A stretch of 64,000 nucleotides of DNA, taken from positions 669,042-733,041 of the forward strand of contig CALSMD010000001.1 in assembly GCA_943787365.1 (NCBI GenBank), read 5' to 3'. This document shows, piece by piece, positions 7,145 to 15,570 of this stretch (position 1 is its first letter; each line of letters opens with the position of its first letter). The stretch comes from an uncultured Flavobacteriaceae bacterium. GTDB lineage: Bacteria > Bacteroidota > Bacteroidia > Flavobacteriales > Flavobacteriaceae. A program made the position numbers and the translations under genes. The notes under the pieces were generated by a model. That model was not told the DNA's origin. It did not search any database and saw only the letters and a list, made by a program, of their open reading frames with translations.

Positions 7145-8599
7145 TTGAAAAAAAGAACCCAAATTAAAGAAATACGCTACTTATTGTTAGCATTTTTAAT
7201 TCTAAATATTTCGTGCTCTTCGAATGACGAGCCTAATGAAAATGTAGTTTCTACCGACACGATTCCTCCTTCAATAGCATTTACCAACCCAACCAGTGAA
7301 GATATATTTACCGAAGCTTTTGAAGTAATAATTGAAGCTAGCGACAACGAGGGAATTAGCAAGGTTGATTTATTTCTAGATAACGGACTAATAGGTTCTG
7401 ATACTTCATCTCCTTTTAAGTTTCTAATAAATATCGACTCGTATCAATCAGGAACTTATATATTAAAAGGTGTGGCTACTGATCTAGAAAATAATTCATC
7501 CGAATCTGAAATTTCTATAAAAATTGCAAAACCAAGTTTTGAGGCTCCATTGGCTTTAAGTGCCAGTAAAGGTGAATTTGGGAATAAAATAGTCGTAACC
7601 TGGGATTCTGTAAATAATGCTGTCAACTATCAAGTTTTCAAACAAGTTGATAATTCAAATGAATACCAATTGATTGGTACAACATCTGAAAATAACTTTG
7701 AGGATACCGAGGTTCAAGAAAGCCTGACGACCTACAATTATAAGGTAAAAGTTTACAATTCTGAACTTGAATTTGGTGAGTTTAGTGCACCAGATTATGG
7801 ATACACGAATGGAGACGAATATGATATCGTTGTTTCTTTCGGTAGTGAGGGAACGGGCAATACGCAATTTCTATTCAATGAGCATTTAAGTGTTGATGCT
7901 TCTGATAATATATACGTCACAGACACCAATGGTTATAAAATTGAATTATTTAATAGTTCTGGTGTGTTCATAGAAAGGTTTCTAACGATAAACTCTCCTA
8001 GAGGAATTGCTTTTTTAAATGATAACAAAGTGGTTGTTTCTAAATCCTCGCAAAACTTAATTTCAATTTTGGATGAAAATAAAAACATTGTAAATGAGTG
8101 GGGAAGTCAAGGTTCGAGCAATGGTCAATTCTTTTATTTTCGGCAGATTGCAAGTGATTCCGATAACAACATCTACGTTGTTGACCATAACAATCATAGA
8201 GTTCAAAAATTCGATGTTGAAGGCAACTTTTTAACCAAATGGGGGCAAAATGGAACCAACGAGGGTGAATTCAATCACCCATGGGGAATAGCAGTTACTG
8301 AAGATTCGGTATTTGTTTCTCATGAAAATGTGGTACAAACTTTTGATTTAAATGGTAATTTTATCGCCAAAAAGGTTTTTAATGATATTCAAACTATCTA
8401 TGATTTGGCTTTCAAAAATGAAAAACTTTATATGGCTTGCGGGAATGTAATTTTAAAATCTGATTTAGATTTTGAAATAATTCAGCGAATCAAGCAAGAT
8501 GAATTTATTTTGGCTACTGGAGTGGCAGTTAATTCCGAGGAAAACATAATTATATCTGACACATACCAGAGAACGATTAGCATTTTACAAGAAAACTAG
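7145..8599 (+). CDS. Lipoprotein with Ig-like, fibronectin III-like and NHL-repeat domains
   Basis: 484 codons from a TTG start at 7145; no nearby ATG precedes the signal peptide, so TTG is chosen. The N terminus has a hydrophobic segment and lipobox (FLILNISC). Order of domains: Ig-like region about residues 40-128 (IPPSIAFTNPTSEDIF, SDNEGISKVDLFLDN), fibronectin-III-like about 132-222, then NHL-type beta-propeller repeats from about 228 to the end (NIYVTDTNGYKIELF, NIYVVDHNNHRVQKFD). Such surface lipoproteins usually bind proteins or glycans; the ligand here is unknown. It lies between attC-like elements 1 and 2, as a cassette would. Confidence 0.82.
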   Translation: MKKRTQIKEIRYLLLAFLILNISCSSNDEPNENVVSTDTIPPSIAFTNPTSEDIFTEAFEVIIEASDNEGISKVDLFLDNGLIGSDTSSPFKFLINIDSYQSGTYILKGVATDLENNSSESEISIKIAKPSFEAPLALSASKGEFGNKIVVTWDSVNNAVNYQVFKQVDNSNEYQLIGTTSENNFEDTEVQESLTTYNYKVKVYNSELEFGEFSAPDYGYTNGDEYDIVVSFGSEGTGNTQFLFNEHLSVDASDNIYVTDTNGYKIELFNSSGVFIERFLTINSPRGIAFLNDNKVVVSKSSQNLISILDENKNIVNEWGSQGSSNGQFFYFRQIASDSDNNIYVVDHNNHRVQKFDVEGNFLTKWGQNGTNEGEFNHPWGIAVTEDSVFVSHENVVQTFDLNGNFIAKKVFNDIQTIYDLAFKNEKLYMACGNVILKSDLDFEIIQRIKQDEFILATGVAVNSEENIIISDTYQRTISILQEN

Positions 8600-8729
8600 T
8601 TACAACAATGGCTATAAGTAATTGCTGATTCTTGCATACTTCTAAAAATCCTCACGAATTTTCAGCTGGTGTGTACTTGCAAATCTAAGTGCTAAACCAC
8701 GCAACTACTCATAGCCGAGACCGTCAGAC
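8600..8729 (+). repeat. attC-like palindromic element 2
   Basis: Begins immediately after the NHL lipoprotein stop with TTACAAC. Stem arms ggctataagtaattgc (8610-8625) and gcaactactcatagcc (8701-8716) pair at 14 of 16 positions; both exceptions are A/G differences that become G.T wobbles on the bottom strand, 5 nt apart, exactly as in element 1. The right box is GTCAGAC (8723-8729), one base off GTTRRRY. REP-like sequence begins within a few bases, so the right end may be worn or truncated. Confidence 0.5.
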
Positions 8730-8734
8730 TGCGC

Positions 8735-8946
8735 AAAAACCCCTGATGCCGCTAGTTTGCGCTCCCGCTAAGTTGTACTTAGTGGCGTCATAGATTGGTA
8801 GGGTCATGGTTGGGGTCATGTAAAATTTTCAGCTAGTTTATGGCCACTAAGCGTAGCTTAACGGTAGCGGGGTTTTTTAGACCCCACTGCGGCAAAGTTT
8901 GACTTCGTCGAATCTTCGATTTCCTGACTTAGCGCAACATAAAAAA
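8735..8946. repeat. REP-like palindromes at the end of island 1
   Basis: Three units. Unit one (8739-8795) holds the hairpin around cgctaagttgtacttagtgg and is nearly identical to 26252-26313. Unit two (8831-8876) contains ggccactaagcgtagcttaac and resembles 51776-51815; units one and two are also roughly inverted copies of each other. Unit three (8888-8946) contains gacttcgtcgaatctt and matches 51001-51052 next to the transposase gene. Together they look like a REP cluster mobilised by a RAYT transposase of the kind encoded at 51087. No gene is visible in this stretch. Confidence 0.65.
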
Positions 8947-9013
8947 GAAAGAATGCATTGTAAAGTAAAAAAAAATGAAGAATAATGAAAGAGTGTATTA
9001 TTAAAATAGAGGA

Positions 9014-9108
9014 CTCAAAGTCGGGAGACTTTGCGCAGCAGTTGTTCTGAAATAAACCTGCCTAACGGTAGGCAGGACTTCCTGACGGTAGGCAGGTTCA
9101 GAATGACA
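9014..9108. repeat. REP unit and GC-rich palindromes upstream of oxyR
   Basis: 9014-9040 (ctcaaagtcgggagactttg plus cgcagca) is the inverse of the REP unit at 50966-50991 and near-identical to 51726-51752. It is followed by cctgcctaacggtaggcagg (9057-9076), a perfect-ended palindrome, and a second half copy at 9081-9096, then ttcagaatgaca. A related palindrome sits at 35453-35471. No gene overlaps it. About 60 bp separate it from the promoter region of the LysR-type gene. Confidence 0.65.
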
Positions 9109-9202
9109 GCCTATTTTTTTAACTCAAAACAGTAAAAAACTATCAAAACAAGCTGAGTTCATAGTTTTTATTGATAGCTTTGCAGTCTCAAAAAGAACGA
9201 CT

Positions 9203-10141
9203 ATGACCATCACACAACTCAAATATGTCTTAGCAGTTGCTGAGCATCAAAACTTCACAAAGGCAGCGGAAAAGTGTTTCGTCACACAACCCACGCTGAG
9301 CATGCAAATTCAAAAACTGGAAGACCAGTTGGCGGTTCAGATTTTTGACCGCAGCAAGAAGCCAATTGAATTGACAGAGGTTGGACACAAAATCGTAAAC
9401 CAAGCAAAAAATATTGTCAATGAAGCAGAACGCATCACCGATATTGTGGACCAACAAAAAGGATTTATTGGTGGAGAGTTTAAGTTAGGAATCATCCCAA
9501 CCGTGATGCCAACATTGTTGCCAATGTTTCTAAAAACGTTTATCAAACGCTATCCAAAAATAAAGCTTAAGATCGAAGAACTGAATACCGAGGAAATCAT
9601 CCAACGGATCAAGGACGGGCATTTGGATGCCGCCATTGCCGCCACGCCTCTGAAAAACGAACACATCAAAGAACGTGTTTTATTCTTTGAACCCTTTGTA
9701 GGCTACATTCCCAACAACCATCGGTTGACCTCCAAAAAAACATTAGAGGTTTCGGACTTGGACATTAATGACATGCTGTTGTTAGAAGACGGGCATTGTT
9801 TTAGGGATGGAGTACTTAATTTATGTAACGCCAAAAAAACCAAAGACCATGACGAATTTCAGTTGGAAAGCGGGAGTTTTGAAATGTTGGTAAAATTAAC
9901 CAACGAAGGGATGGGAATGACACTGCTCCCCTATTTGCACACCTTAGACTTAAAAGAAAAAGAACAAGAGAATCTACATTATTTTAGTGAGCCTTCACCT
10001 GCAAGGGAAGTCAGTTTAATCTATCATAAAAGTGAATTGAAAATTCAAATAACGGATGCACTCCACAACATCATTTCTGGAATCATTCGGGGGGCGATTG
10101 CCTTTCAAAATGTGCAAATTATAAGTCCCGTTCCAAAATAA
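9203..10141 (+). CDS. oxyR: Hydrogen peroxide-inducible genes activator OxyR (LysR family)
   Basis: A 312-aa LysR-type regulator. Winged-helix DNA-binding domain at residues 1-60 (MTITQLKYVLAVAEHQNFTKAAEKC..TQPTLSMQIQKLE), then a substrate-binding-like domain from about 90. The peroxide sensor is clear: EDGHCFRDGVLNLC carries Cys199 and Cys208, the same numbering as the redox pair of E. coli OxyR, which forms a disulfide on H2O2 exposure and activates catalase and peroxidase genes. No target gene such as katG, ahpC or dps is adjacent here. It stands alone between the REP cluster and a terminator hairpin at 10144-10165. Confidence 0.93.
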   Translation: MTITQLKYVLAVAEHQNFTKAAEKCFVTQPTLSMQIQKLEDQLAVQIFDRSKKPIELTEVGHKIVNQAKNIVNEAERITDIVDQQKGFIGGEFKLGIIPTVMPTLLPMFLKTFIKRYPKIKLKIEELNTEEIIQRIKDGHLDAAIAATPLKNEHIKERVLFFEPFVGYIPNNHRLTSKKTLEVSDLDINDMLLLEDGHCFRDGVLNLCNAKKTKDHDEFQLESGSFEMLVKLTNEGMGMTLLPYLHTLDLKEKEQENLHYFSEPSPAREVSLIYHKSELKIQITDALHNIISGIIRGAIAFQNVQIISPVPK

Positions 10142-10168
10142 AAAAAGTGGCCTCTCGGCCACTTTACA
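10141..10168. terminator. Rho-independent terminator, probably bidirectional
   Basis: Perfect hairpin with arms aaagtggcc (10144-10152) and ggccacttt (10157-10165), loop of four, flanked by A-run on the left and T on the right. It lies between the convergent oxyR gene and the small gene at 10188. Confidence 0.85.
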
Positions 10169-10187
10169 GTTTAATTTTATACAAAGA

Positions 10188-10382
10188 CTAATTCAAATAA
10201 ACCATACATTGTTTCAAATCTGGGTTGGTAGTCACCAAGTTTTGAATGAATAATTTTAATTCTTCTATTTCGTATGGTAATAAACGTTGAAGTGCCTTTT
10301 GAACTTCTTTACAAAAAAGGTTGGTATCGAAACTCACCTTATTCAGTACCGTTTTGGTGTACTCAAACATTGCTCTTGACAT
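10188..10382 (-). CDS. Small conserved protein, unknown function
   Basis: 64 aa, soluble and mostly helical (MSRAMFEYTKTVLNKVSFDT..LLPYEIEELKLFIQNL). I recall similar short proteins in Flavobacteriaceae but no assigned function. What makes it worth notice is its upstream region: 10393-10421 (gattaaaatt..aaaagtaatgttatt) matches 27376-27400 upstream of the ECF sigma factor gene, so the two genes may share a regulator. It is convergent with oxyR and ends at a bidirectional terminator. Moderate confidence that it is real, based on the terminator, the isolated position and codon use typical of the neighbours. Confidence 0.65.
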   Translation of the reverse strand: MSRAMFEYTKTVLNKVSFDTNLFCKEVQKALQRLLPYEIEELKLFIQNLVTTNPDLKQCMVYLN

Positions 10383-10392
10383 TTTTAGAATG

Positions 10393-10421
10393 GATTAAAA
10401 TTAATAAAAAGTAATGTTATT
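10393..10421 (-). promoter_or_regulatory. Upstream element shared with the ECF sigma factor gene
   Basis: On the plus strand the segment contains gattaaaatt, then aaaagtaatgttatt (10407-10421). The same two blocks in the same order occur at 27376-27400 upstream of the sigma factor gene, also on the minus strand. Similarity continues weakly for another 30 bp (..ttattttat..). Likely a shared leader or operator; function inferred only from conservation and position. Confidence 0.4.
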
Positions 10422-10503
10422 GAATAGGCGAATATTTAATGATTATTTTATAAATGTAATGAAAAAATGAATCCCTCATCAAACTTTAACAGTATCTTTT
10501 GAT

Positions 10504-10962
10504 TTATTTTTGTTTCAGTTTCAGAGACCACTCGAAGTCAAATGAAGCGACCTCATCGCCTGCCAAATCAATGCCATTAGCGGTTAAAACTACCGTTTGC
10601 CCCTCGCCTGTTTCAATTGCCTTTTGCAATGTTTCGTCTACAAGGTTACCTTGGTCGCAAGTAAACGTAATAACTCCTTTTGCTTTTTTAGTGAAACGAG
10701 CATTGTTTTTAATGACCAACATAGAAACGTTTTTGTTAGCCGCTTGCACTTTCATCATAATCAAAGCCCCTGTTGCTAGTTCTGCAGCCATCCCTTGTAC
10801 CGCCCAAAACATGGATTTAAAAGGATTCTGATTGATCCAACGGTGCTTCACAACGATCACACATTTTTGAGCGTCAATCGATTTTGCCCTTACGCCTGTC
10901 AGATAAGCAGATGGTAATTTGAACAGTAAAAATAAATTGAGTTTTCTTGGTGTAAAGTCCAT
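10504..10962 (-). CDS. DUF4442 / hotdog-fold thioesterase-like protein
   Basis: 152 aa (MDFTPRKLNLFLLFKLPSAY). The pattern KHRWINQNPFKSMFWAVQGMAAELATG is typical of DUF4442 proteins, which adopt the hotdog fold of acyl-CoA thioesterases; the segment just after KHRW.NQNPF corresponds to the hotdog helix. No signal peptide, so cytoplasmic. Substrate unknown, presumably an acyl-CoA or acyl-ACP. Monocistronic, divergent from the PadR operon that begins at 11094 with 131 bp between. Family assignment is from recall of the motif pattern. Confidence 0.75.
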   Translation of the reverse strand: MDFTPRKLNLFLLFKLPSAYLTGVRAKSIDAQKCVIVVKHRWINQNPFKSMFWAVQGMAAELATGALIMMKVQAANKNVSMLVIKNNARFTKKAKGVITFTCDQGNLVDETLQKAIETGEGQTVVLTANGIDLAGDEVASFDFEWSLKLKQK

Positions 10963-11093
10963 TTGTGTGATTAGATTGTTAGCTAAGATAAGTAATTTTT
11001 AAATATCTTTATTTGTTAAAGTTAAGTTAAAATATAATACTATGTTATGCATAATACCTTTTTATGTATTAGGTTTGTAAAAAATTAATACTA

Positions 11094-11435
11094 ATGAAAA
11101 TAGAAAACACAAAAGCGCAAATGCGAAAAGGTGTTTTAGAATTCTGCATATTGTCCGTCCTAAAAAATAAAGATGCCTACGTTGCCGAAATTTTAAAAAC
11201 CTTAAAAGGAGCAAAATTGCTGGTGGTTGAAGGTACTATTTACCCCCTTCTGACACGGCTTAAAAATTCTGGACTACTCAATTACCGTTGGGAAGAATCC
11301 ACAACCGGACCTCCCAGAAAGTATTACACACTCACTGAAACTGGGGAATTGTTTTTAGTTGAATTAACAACGACGTGGAGCGAACTCCACAACGCAGTCA
11401 CTTTAGTAACCCTCCCAAAAACCACAAAAAAATGA
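11094..11435 (+). CDS. PadR family transcriptional regulator
   Basis: 113 aa, the usual length of the short PadR class. It has the PadR winged-helix core (RKGVLEFCILSVLKNKDAYVAEIL..VVEGTIYPLLTRLKNSGLL) and the Y-W wing pattern (NYRWEESTTGPPRKYYTLTETG). These regulators repress their own operon and often sense envelope stress or small molecules. It is the first gene of an operon: its stop overlaps the ATG of the PspC gene (ATGA at 11432), followed by the GIN-domain lipoprotein. The arrangement padR-pspC-GIN is a recurrent Bacteroidota module, so this protein very likely controls the downstream pair. Confidence 0.9.
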   Translation: MKIENTKAQMRKGVLEFCILSVLKNKDAYVAEILKTLKGAKLLVVEGTIYPLLTRLKNSGLLNYRWEESTTGPPRKYYTLTETGELFLVELTTTWSELHNAVTLVTLPKTTKK

Positions 11436-13033
11436 ACAAAACTGTAAGTATAAATCTAGCCGGGATCTTATTTAATATAGATGAAGATGCCTATCAAAAA
11501 CTTCAGAATTATTTTGAAGCCATCAAAGCCTCGTTACAAAACACCCAAGGTTCATCTGAAATTATTTCAGATATCGAAGGGCGTGTTGCTGAACTGTTTT
11601 CAGAGCGCATCAAAACAAGTCAACAAGTCATTTCAAACAAAGAAGTGGATGAGATTGTAATCATTATGGGACAGCCTGAGGATTATAAAATAGACGAAGA
11701 AATTTTTGAAGAAACGCCTAAAAATGAAAAATCAGACAGTCAAAAACGACGTTTATTTAGAGATCGAGATAACTCATACATAGGAGGCGTGTCTTCTGGT
11801 TTTGGGTATTATTTTGGAATCGATCCACTTATCATAAGACTGATTTGGGTGATCTTAATTTTTGGTGCTGGAATGGGACCTTTATTATATATTATTTTAT
11901 GGATTTTAATTCCTGCTGCGAATACAACAGCCGAAAAATTATCGATGATGGGAAAGCCCATCAACATTACCAATATTGAGAAAAAAGTAAAAGAAGAGTT
12001 TGGTAATGTTAAAGAGAGTCTAGAGCGCGTTAAAGACAGCGTCAACTCAGGAAGGCTAAATGATTTGGGGAAAAATATCCAGTCAAAATCACGCTCTTTT
12101 TTTGAAACGATTGGGGATCTCATTTTGCTCTTCTTTAAATTGATTTTTAAAGCGATTGGAATGTTTTTTATTGTTCTTAGTATCGTCATTCTTATTGGGT
12201 TTTTTATAAGTTTACTAACGGTTGGCATTGCTGATGTCGTACATTTTCCAGGGATGGATTTTGCAGAGCTCGTCAATTCCACAGGCTTGCCAATATGGTT
12301 GGTTTCTATTTTAGCACTGTTAATTGCTGGAATTCCATTGGTCTTTATATTGCTCTTAGGTTTGCGCATGGTTTCCAAACGGATTCCACTATTTAACCGT
12401 TATACTAAATTTTCACTCTTAGGAGTTTGGCTCATTGTATTAATTACAATCATCGTATTTAGTATGAAACAAGCTGCCGATTATAGATTGGATGCGAGTG
12501 TCACTGAGCAAGTAGAGTTGCCTATTACAAAAATGGATACGTTGTATTTAGAAATGAAAGGCAATCCCTTATACTCGAAATATTTACATCGCAATAGTAA
12601 CTTAGAAATCATTTATGACGAACAGGATACGAAACGAATTTATGGTTCTGATGTAAGGCTGATCGTACGGTCTACAAAAGATTCTATTGGGAGTATTTCA
12701 GTCGAAAAGAAAGCGTCTGGAGTCGATTATTTGATCGCTAAAGAACGAGCGAAGGCGTTGGATTATCAATATGAATTCAAAAATAACACCTTGTCTTTAG
12801 ATGGTTTTTTCCTTACAGATATAGAACAAAAATACAGAGGACAAAACATTGAAGTCATTATACAACTGCCGATTGGCAGCGTGTTGTTTCCAGATGAAAA
12901 CACCTATTCATATCACCGAAACTACTCGAGACACAATGACATCTTAGACAATGGAAATGAAGAACATTATCTAAAAATAGAACATAAATCCATGCGATGC
13001 TTGGATTGCCCAAACCTAAATAAAAACAACTAA
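11432..13033 (+). CDS. PspC domain-containing membrane protein
   Basis: 533 aa when started at ATG 11432 (MNKTVSINLAG), which overlaps the padR stop by ATGA; a longer frame upstream lies inside padR and is rejected. An N-terminal cytoplasmic region with two acidic blocks precedes a PspC domain at about 108-170 (RDRDNSYIGGVSSGFGYYFGID..IILWILIPAA). Further membrane segments at roughly 235-270, 290-320 and 335-350 are followed by a large, probably periplasmic C-terminal domain. PspC proteins act in phage-shock-type envelope stress responses. The operon partner is the GIN-domain lipoprotein 18 bp downstream. Confidence 0.88.
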   Translation: MNKTVSINLAGILFNIDEDAYQKLQNYFEAIKASLQNTQGSSEIISDIEGRVAELFSERIKTSQQVISNKEVDEIVIIMGQPEDYKIDEEIFEETPKNEKSDSQKRRLFRDRDNSYIGGVSSGFGYYFGIDPLIIRLIWVILIFGAGMGPLLYIILWILIPAANTTAEKLSMMGKPINITNIEKKVKEEFGNVKESLERVKDSVNSGRLNDLGKNIQSKSRSFFETIGDLILLFFKLIFKAIGMFFIVLSIVILIGFFISLLTVGIADVVHFPGMDFAELVNSTGLPIWLVSILALLIAGIPLVFILLLGLRMVSKRIPLFNRYTKFSLLGVWLIVLITIIVFSMKQAADYRLDASVTEQVELPITKMDTLYLEMKGNPLYSKYLHRNSNLEIIYDEQDTKRIYGSDVRLIVRSTKDSIGSISVEKKASGVDYLIAKERAKALDYQYEFKNNTLSLDGFFLTDIEQKYRGQNIEVIIQLPIGSVLFPDENTYSYHRNYSRHNDILDNGNEEHYLKIEHKSMRCLDCPNLNKNN

Positions 13034-13051
13034 CCTAAAACCTAAACTATC

Positions 13052-13786
13052 ATGATAACCCTTATCAAATTTATCAGCCTTGCCATTGTAAGCCTTGCCT
13101 TAAACGCTTGTCAATTCAATTCCTTTCCATTTAACAAAGGCGTGCGTGGCAACGGCGTTGTAGTCACTGAACAACGAAACAGTAATGAATCGTTCAGCAG
13201 TATCGAAGTAAGTGCAGGTATCGATCTCTTTTTAACACAAAGTGATAGCCCAAGTATTTCAGTTCAAGCAGATGAAAACATTCAAGAATTAATCATCACT
13301 GAAATTGAAAATGAAACGCTTAAAATTTATATGGATAAAAGCACCCACCATGTTGCTTCCAAAAAAGTGGTCGTTAATTTTATCACTATCGAACAAATCA
13401 AAGCTTCAAGTGGTAGTGATGTTTTTAGTACCAATACACTAAAAGTTCCGAGTCTTGACTTGAGTACTTCAAGCGGAAGCGAAATGAAACTAGCCGTGGA
13501 TACTCAACTCTTAAGTAGCAGTAGCTCTAGTGGAAGTGAATTGTCCTTAGAAGGAAAAACTGGAAAATTCATTGGAAACGCTTCAAGCGGAAGTGACTTA
13601 AATGCTTCAAAATTAATTGCTGAATTTTGCGAAACAAAAGCATCCAGCGGATCGGATTTATCTGTGAAATGCTTAGAAGAATTTAACGCAAATGCCTCTA
13701 GCGGCGCGCACATTAAAAATTACGAAGCTTCTATAAAAATATCTGTTAAATCTTCTTCTGGAGGATCTATAGATACTAAAAATTAA
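13052..13786 (+). CDS. GIN (DUF2807) domain lipoprotein
   Basis: 244 aa with signal peptide and lipobox (SLALNAC). The rest is a putative auto-transporter adhesin head GIN domain (DUF2807): a beta-helix built from repeated SSGS turns (ASSGSDVFST, TSSGSEMKL, ASSGSDLNAS, ASSGSDLSV, ASSGAHIKN), visible about six times between residues 115 and 240. Such proteins follow PspC genes in many Bacteroidota and may act as envelope-stress sensors or surface structures; the role is not established. Third gene of the padR operon, with 18 bp to the PspC gene. Confidence 0.88.
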   Translation: MITLIKFISLAIVSLALNACQFNSFPFNKGVRGNGVVVTEQRNSNESFSSIEVSAGIDLFLTQSDSPSISVQADENIQELIITEIENETLKIYMDKSTHHVASKKVVVNFITIEQIKASSGSDVFSTNTLKVPSLDLSTSSGSEMKLAVDTQLLSSSSSSGSELSLEGKTGKFIGNASSGSDLNASKLIAEFCETKASSGSDLSVKCLEEFNANASSGAHIKNYEASIKISVKSSSGGSIDTKN

Positions 13787-13791
13787 AACCT

Positions 13792-14019
13792 ATGGAATCT
13801 AATTATTCAAAACTGTATGCTGGTAGCTTTATTGTCGTTCAACTCATTACTCAAAACTTAGAAAAACAGGGCATCACTCCTATTGTCAAGGATGAAACGG
13901 AGTCTGCACGACTGGCAGGTTTTGGAACGCCCACCTATGGATTTCAAGAACTGTATGTACACTCAGACGAGAAAACAAAAGCAGAGGCCATCGTTGCCTC
14001 CACATTGGCAGATTTTTAA
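13792..14019 (+). CDS. DUF2007 putative signal-transducing protein
   Basis: 75 aa. The pattern KLYAGSFIVVQLITQNLEKQGI...VKDETESARLAG..ELYVHSDEKTKAEAIV is the DUF2007 fold, a small PII-like alpha/beta domain. These proteins are thought to bind a small ligand or a partner protein, but no function has been demonstrated that I know of. The gene follows the GIN lipoprotein by 5 bp, so it is probably the last gene of the padR-pspC-GIN operon. Confidence 0.8.
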   Translation: MESNYSKLYAGSFIVVQLITQNLEKQGITPIVKDETESARLAGFGTPTYGFQELYVHSDEKTKAEAIVASTLADF

Positions 14020-14082
14020 ATTAATTTTTTCTTTTTGTCCTAAAGATTGTATTTTAGTCAATCCTAACACTTATTTCATAAA

Positions 14083-15570
14083 ATGAAAAATATTCTTTTT
14101 TATATCAGTTTAACGTCTCTGTTTATTGGTTCCAGTCAATCTATTGAAGTCCCTGTAGATACGATGGTGACCACCACCCACTCCACAACCGTAAAAGGTG
14201 TGAAATTTGATTATACTGCTGAAACGGGCATGCAGCCCGTTTGGGATAAAGAAGGGATGCCAATCGCTAGTTTGTTTTACACCTATTACACGCTAAACAA
14301 CGTGAAAAATAGGGCGACACGTCCCTTAATCATCTCCTTTAACGGAGGTCCAGGATCGGCGTCCGTTTGGATGCATGTTGCCTATACAGGCCCTCGTATT
14401 TTAAATGTTGATTCTGAAGGCTATCCTGTTCAGCCTTATGGATTTAAAAACAATCCAAATTCTATTTTAGACGAAGCGGATATTGTTTTTGTCAATCCTG
14501 TAAATACCGCTTATTCCAGAATGCTTCCTAACAAAGAAGGGGAAATGCCCGATCGAGAACAATTTTTTGGAATCAATGAAGACATCAAATATTTAGCAGG
14601 GTGGATCAACACATTTGTAAGTCGAAAAAATAGATGGGAATCTCCTAAATACATCATTGGCGAAAGTTATGGCGGCACCCGTGTGATGGGCTTGTCTTTA
14701 GAACTCCAACAAAACCAATGGATGTACTTAAATGGCGTGATCTTAGTATCTCCCGCAGATTATAAAGTCTTACGTGTTGGAGGCCCCGTTTCCTCCGCAT
14801 TGAACCTCCCTTATTATACCGCAACCGCATGGTATCACAATAAATTACCAGAGGCACTTCAATCCAAAGATTTATTAGACATTCTTCCAGAATCCGAAGC
14901 CTATGCCATTGATACACTCATACCCGCATTGGCAAAAGGTGGCTTTATTGACGCTGCTGAAAAAATGGCGGTCAGTGAAAAAATGGCCTATTATTCTGGC
15001 TTGAGTCAAAAAGTGATTTTACAACACAATTTAGATGTTCCGAATTCATTTTTCTGGAAAGAATTACTTCGTGATGACACCGGTCAAACCATTGGACGTT
15101 TGGATTCTCGCTACCTAGGAATTGACAAAAAAGAATCGGGCGATAGTCCTGATTACAGTGCAGAACTCACTTCTTGGTTGCATTCGTTTACACCTGCCAT
15201 CAACCATTATATCAAAAGTGAATTGAAATTTACAACCGATTTAAAATACAATATGTTTGGGTCTGTACATCCTTGGAATAACGATGATGACAACACCCGT
15301 GACAACCTCCGTTTGGCCATGGCGCAAAACCCCTATCTTAAAGTCTTGAATCAATCTGGGTATTACGACGGTGCAACCACTTATTTTAATTCGAAATACA
15401 CCTTGTCACAAGTAGACCCTAGCGGAAAAATGAAAGAGCGTTTTACATTTAAAGGCTATCGAAGTGGACACATGATGTATTTGCGTAATGAAGATTTAAT
15501 TCAGGCGAATGAAGACTTAAGAATCTTTCTTAAAGAGTCCTCCGCAAATGGCAAGGCAGCTAAATACTAA
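14083..15570 (+). CDS. S10 family serine carboxypeptidase-like protein, secreted
   Basis: 495 aa with an N-terminal signal peptide (MKNILFYISLTSLFIGSSQS) and no lipobox. The alpha/beta-hydrolase serine carboxypeptidase signatures are present: oxyanion block NGGPGSASVWMH (residues ~87-98), nucleophile GESYGG (~193-198) and a C-terminal catalytic His in SGHMMYL (~465). Peptidase S10 enzymes remove C-terminal residues at acidic pH in eukaryotes; bacterial members are common in Bacteroidota and in acidobacteria, substrate unknown. It is followed by a glycosyltransferase whose ATG overlaps the stop codon. Confidence 0.88.
   Translation: MKNILFYISLTSLFIGSSQSIEVPVDTMVTTTHSTTVKGVKFDYTAETGMQPVWDKEGMPIASLFYTYYTLNNVKNRATRPLIISFNGGPGSASVWMHVAYTGPRILNVDSEGYPVQPYGFKNNPNSILDEADIVFVNPVNTAYSRMLPNKEGEMPDREQFFGINEDIKYLAGWINTFVSRKNRWESPKYIIGESYGGTRVMGLSLELQQNQWMYLNGVILVSPADYKVLRVGGPVSSALNLPYYTATAWYHNKLPEALQSKDLLDILPESEAYAIDTLIPALAKGGFIDAAEKMAVSEKMAYYSGLSQKVILQHNLDVPNSFFWKELLRDDTGQTIGRLDSRYLGIDKKESGDSPDYSAELTSWLHSFTPAINHYIKSELKFTTDLKYNMFGSVHPWNNDDDNTRDNLRLAMAQNPYLKVLNQSGYYDGATTYFNSKYTLSQVDPSGKMKERFTFKGYRSGHMMYLRNEDLIQANEDLRIFLKESSANGKAAKY

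Noticed and set aside
10499..10831. 110-aa plus-strand ORF opposite the DUF4442 gene
   Set aside because: It is an antisense shadow of the DUF4442 coding sequence and has no sensible composition.
11375..11431. Upstream extension of the PspC ORF (MERTPQRSHFS..)
   Set aside because: It lies inside padR in another frame; the ATG at 11432 with ATGA overlap and a conserved-looking N terminus is the better start.
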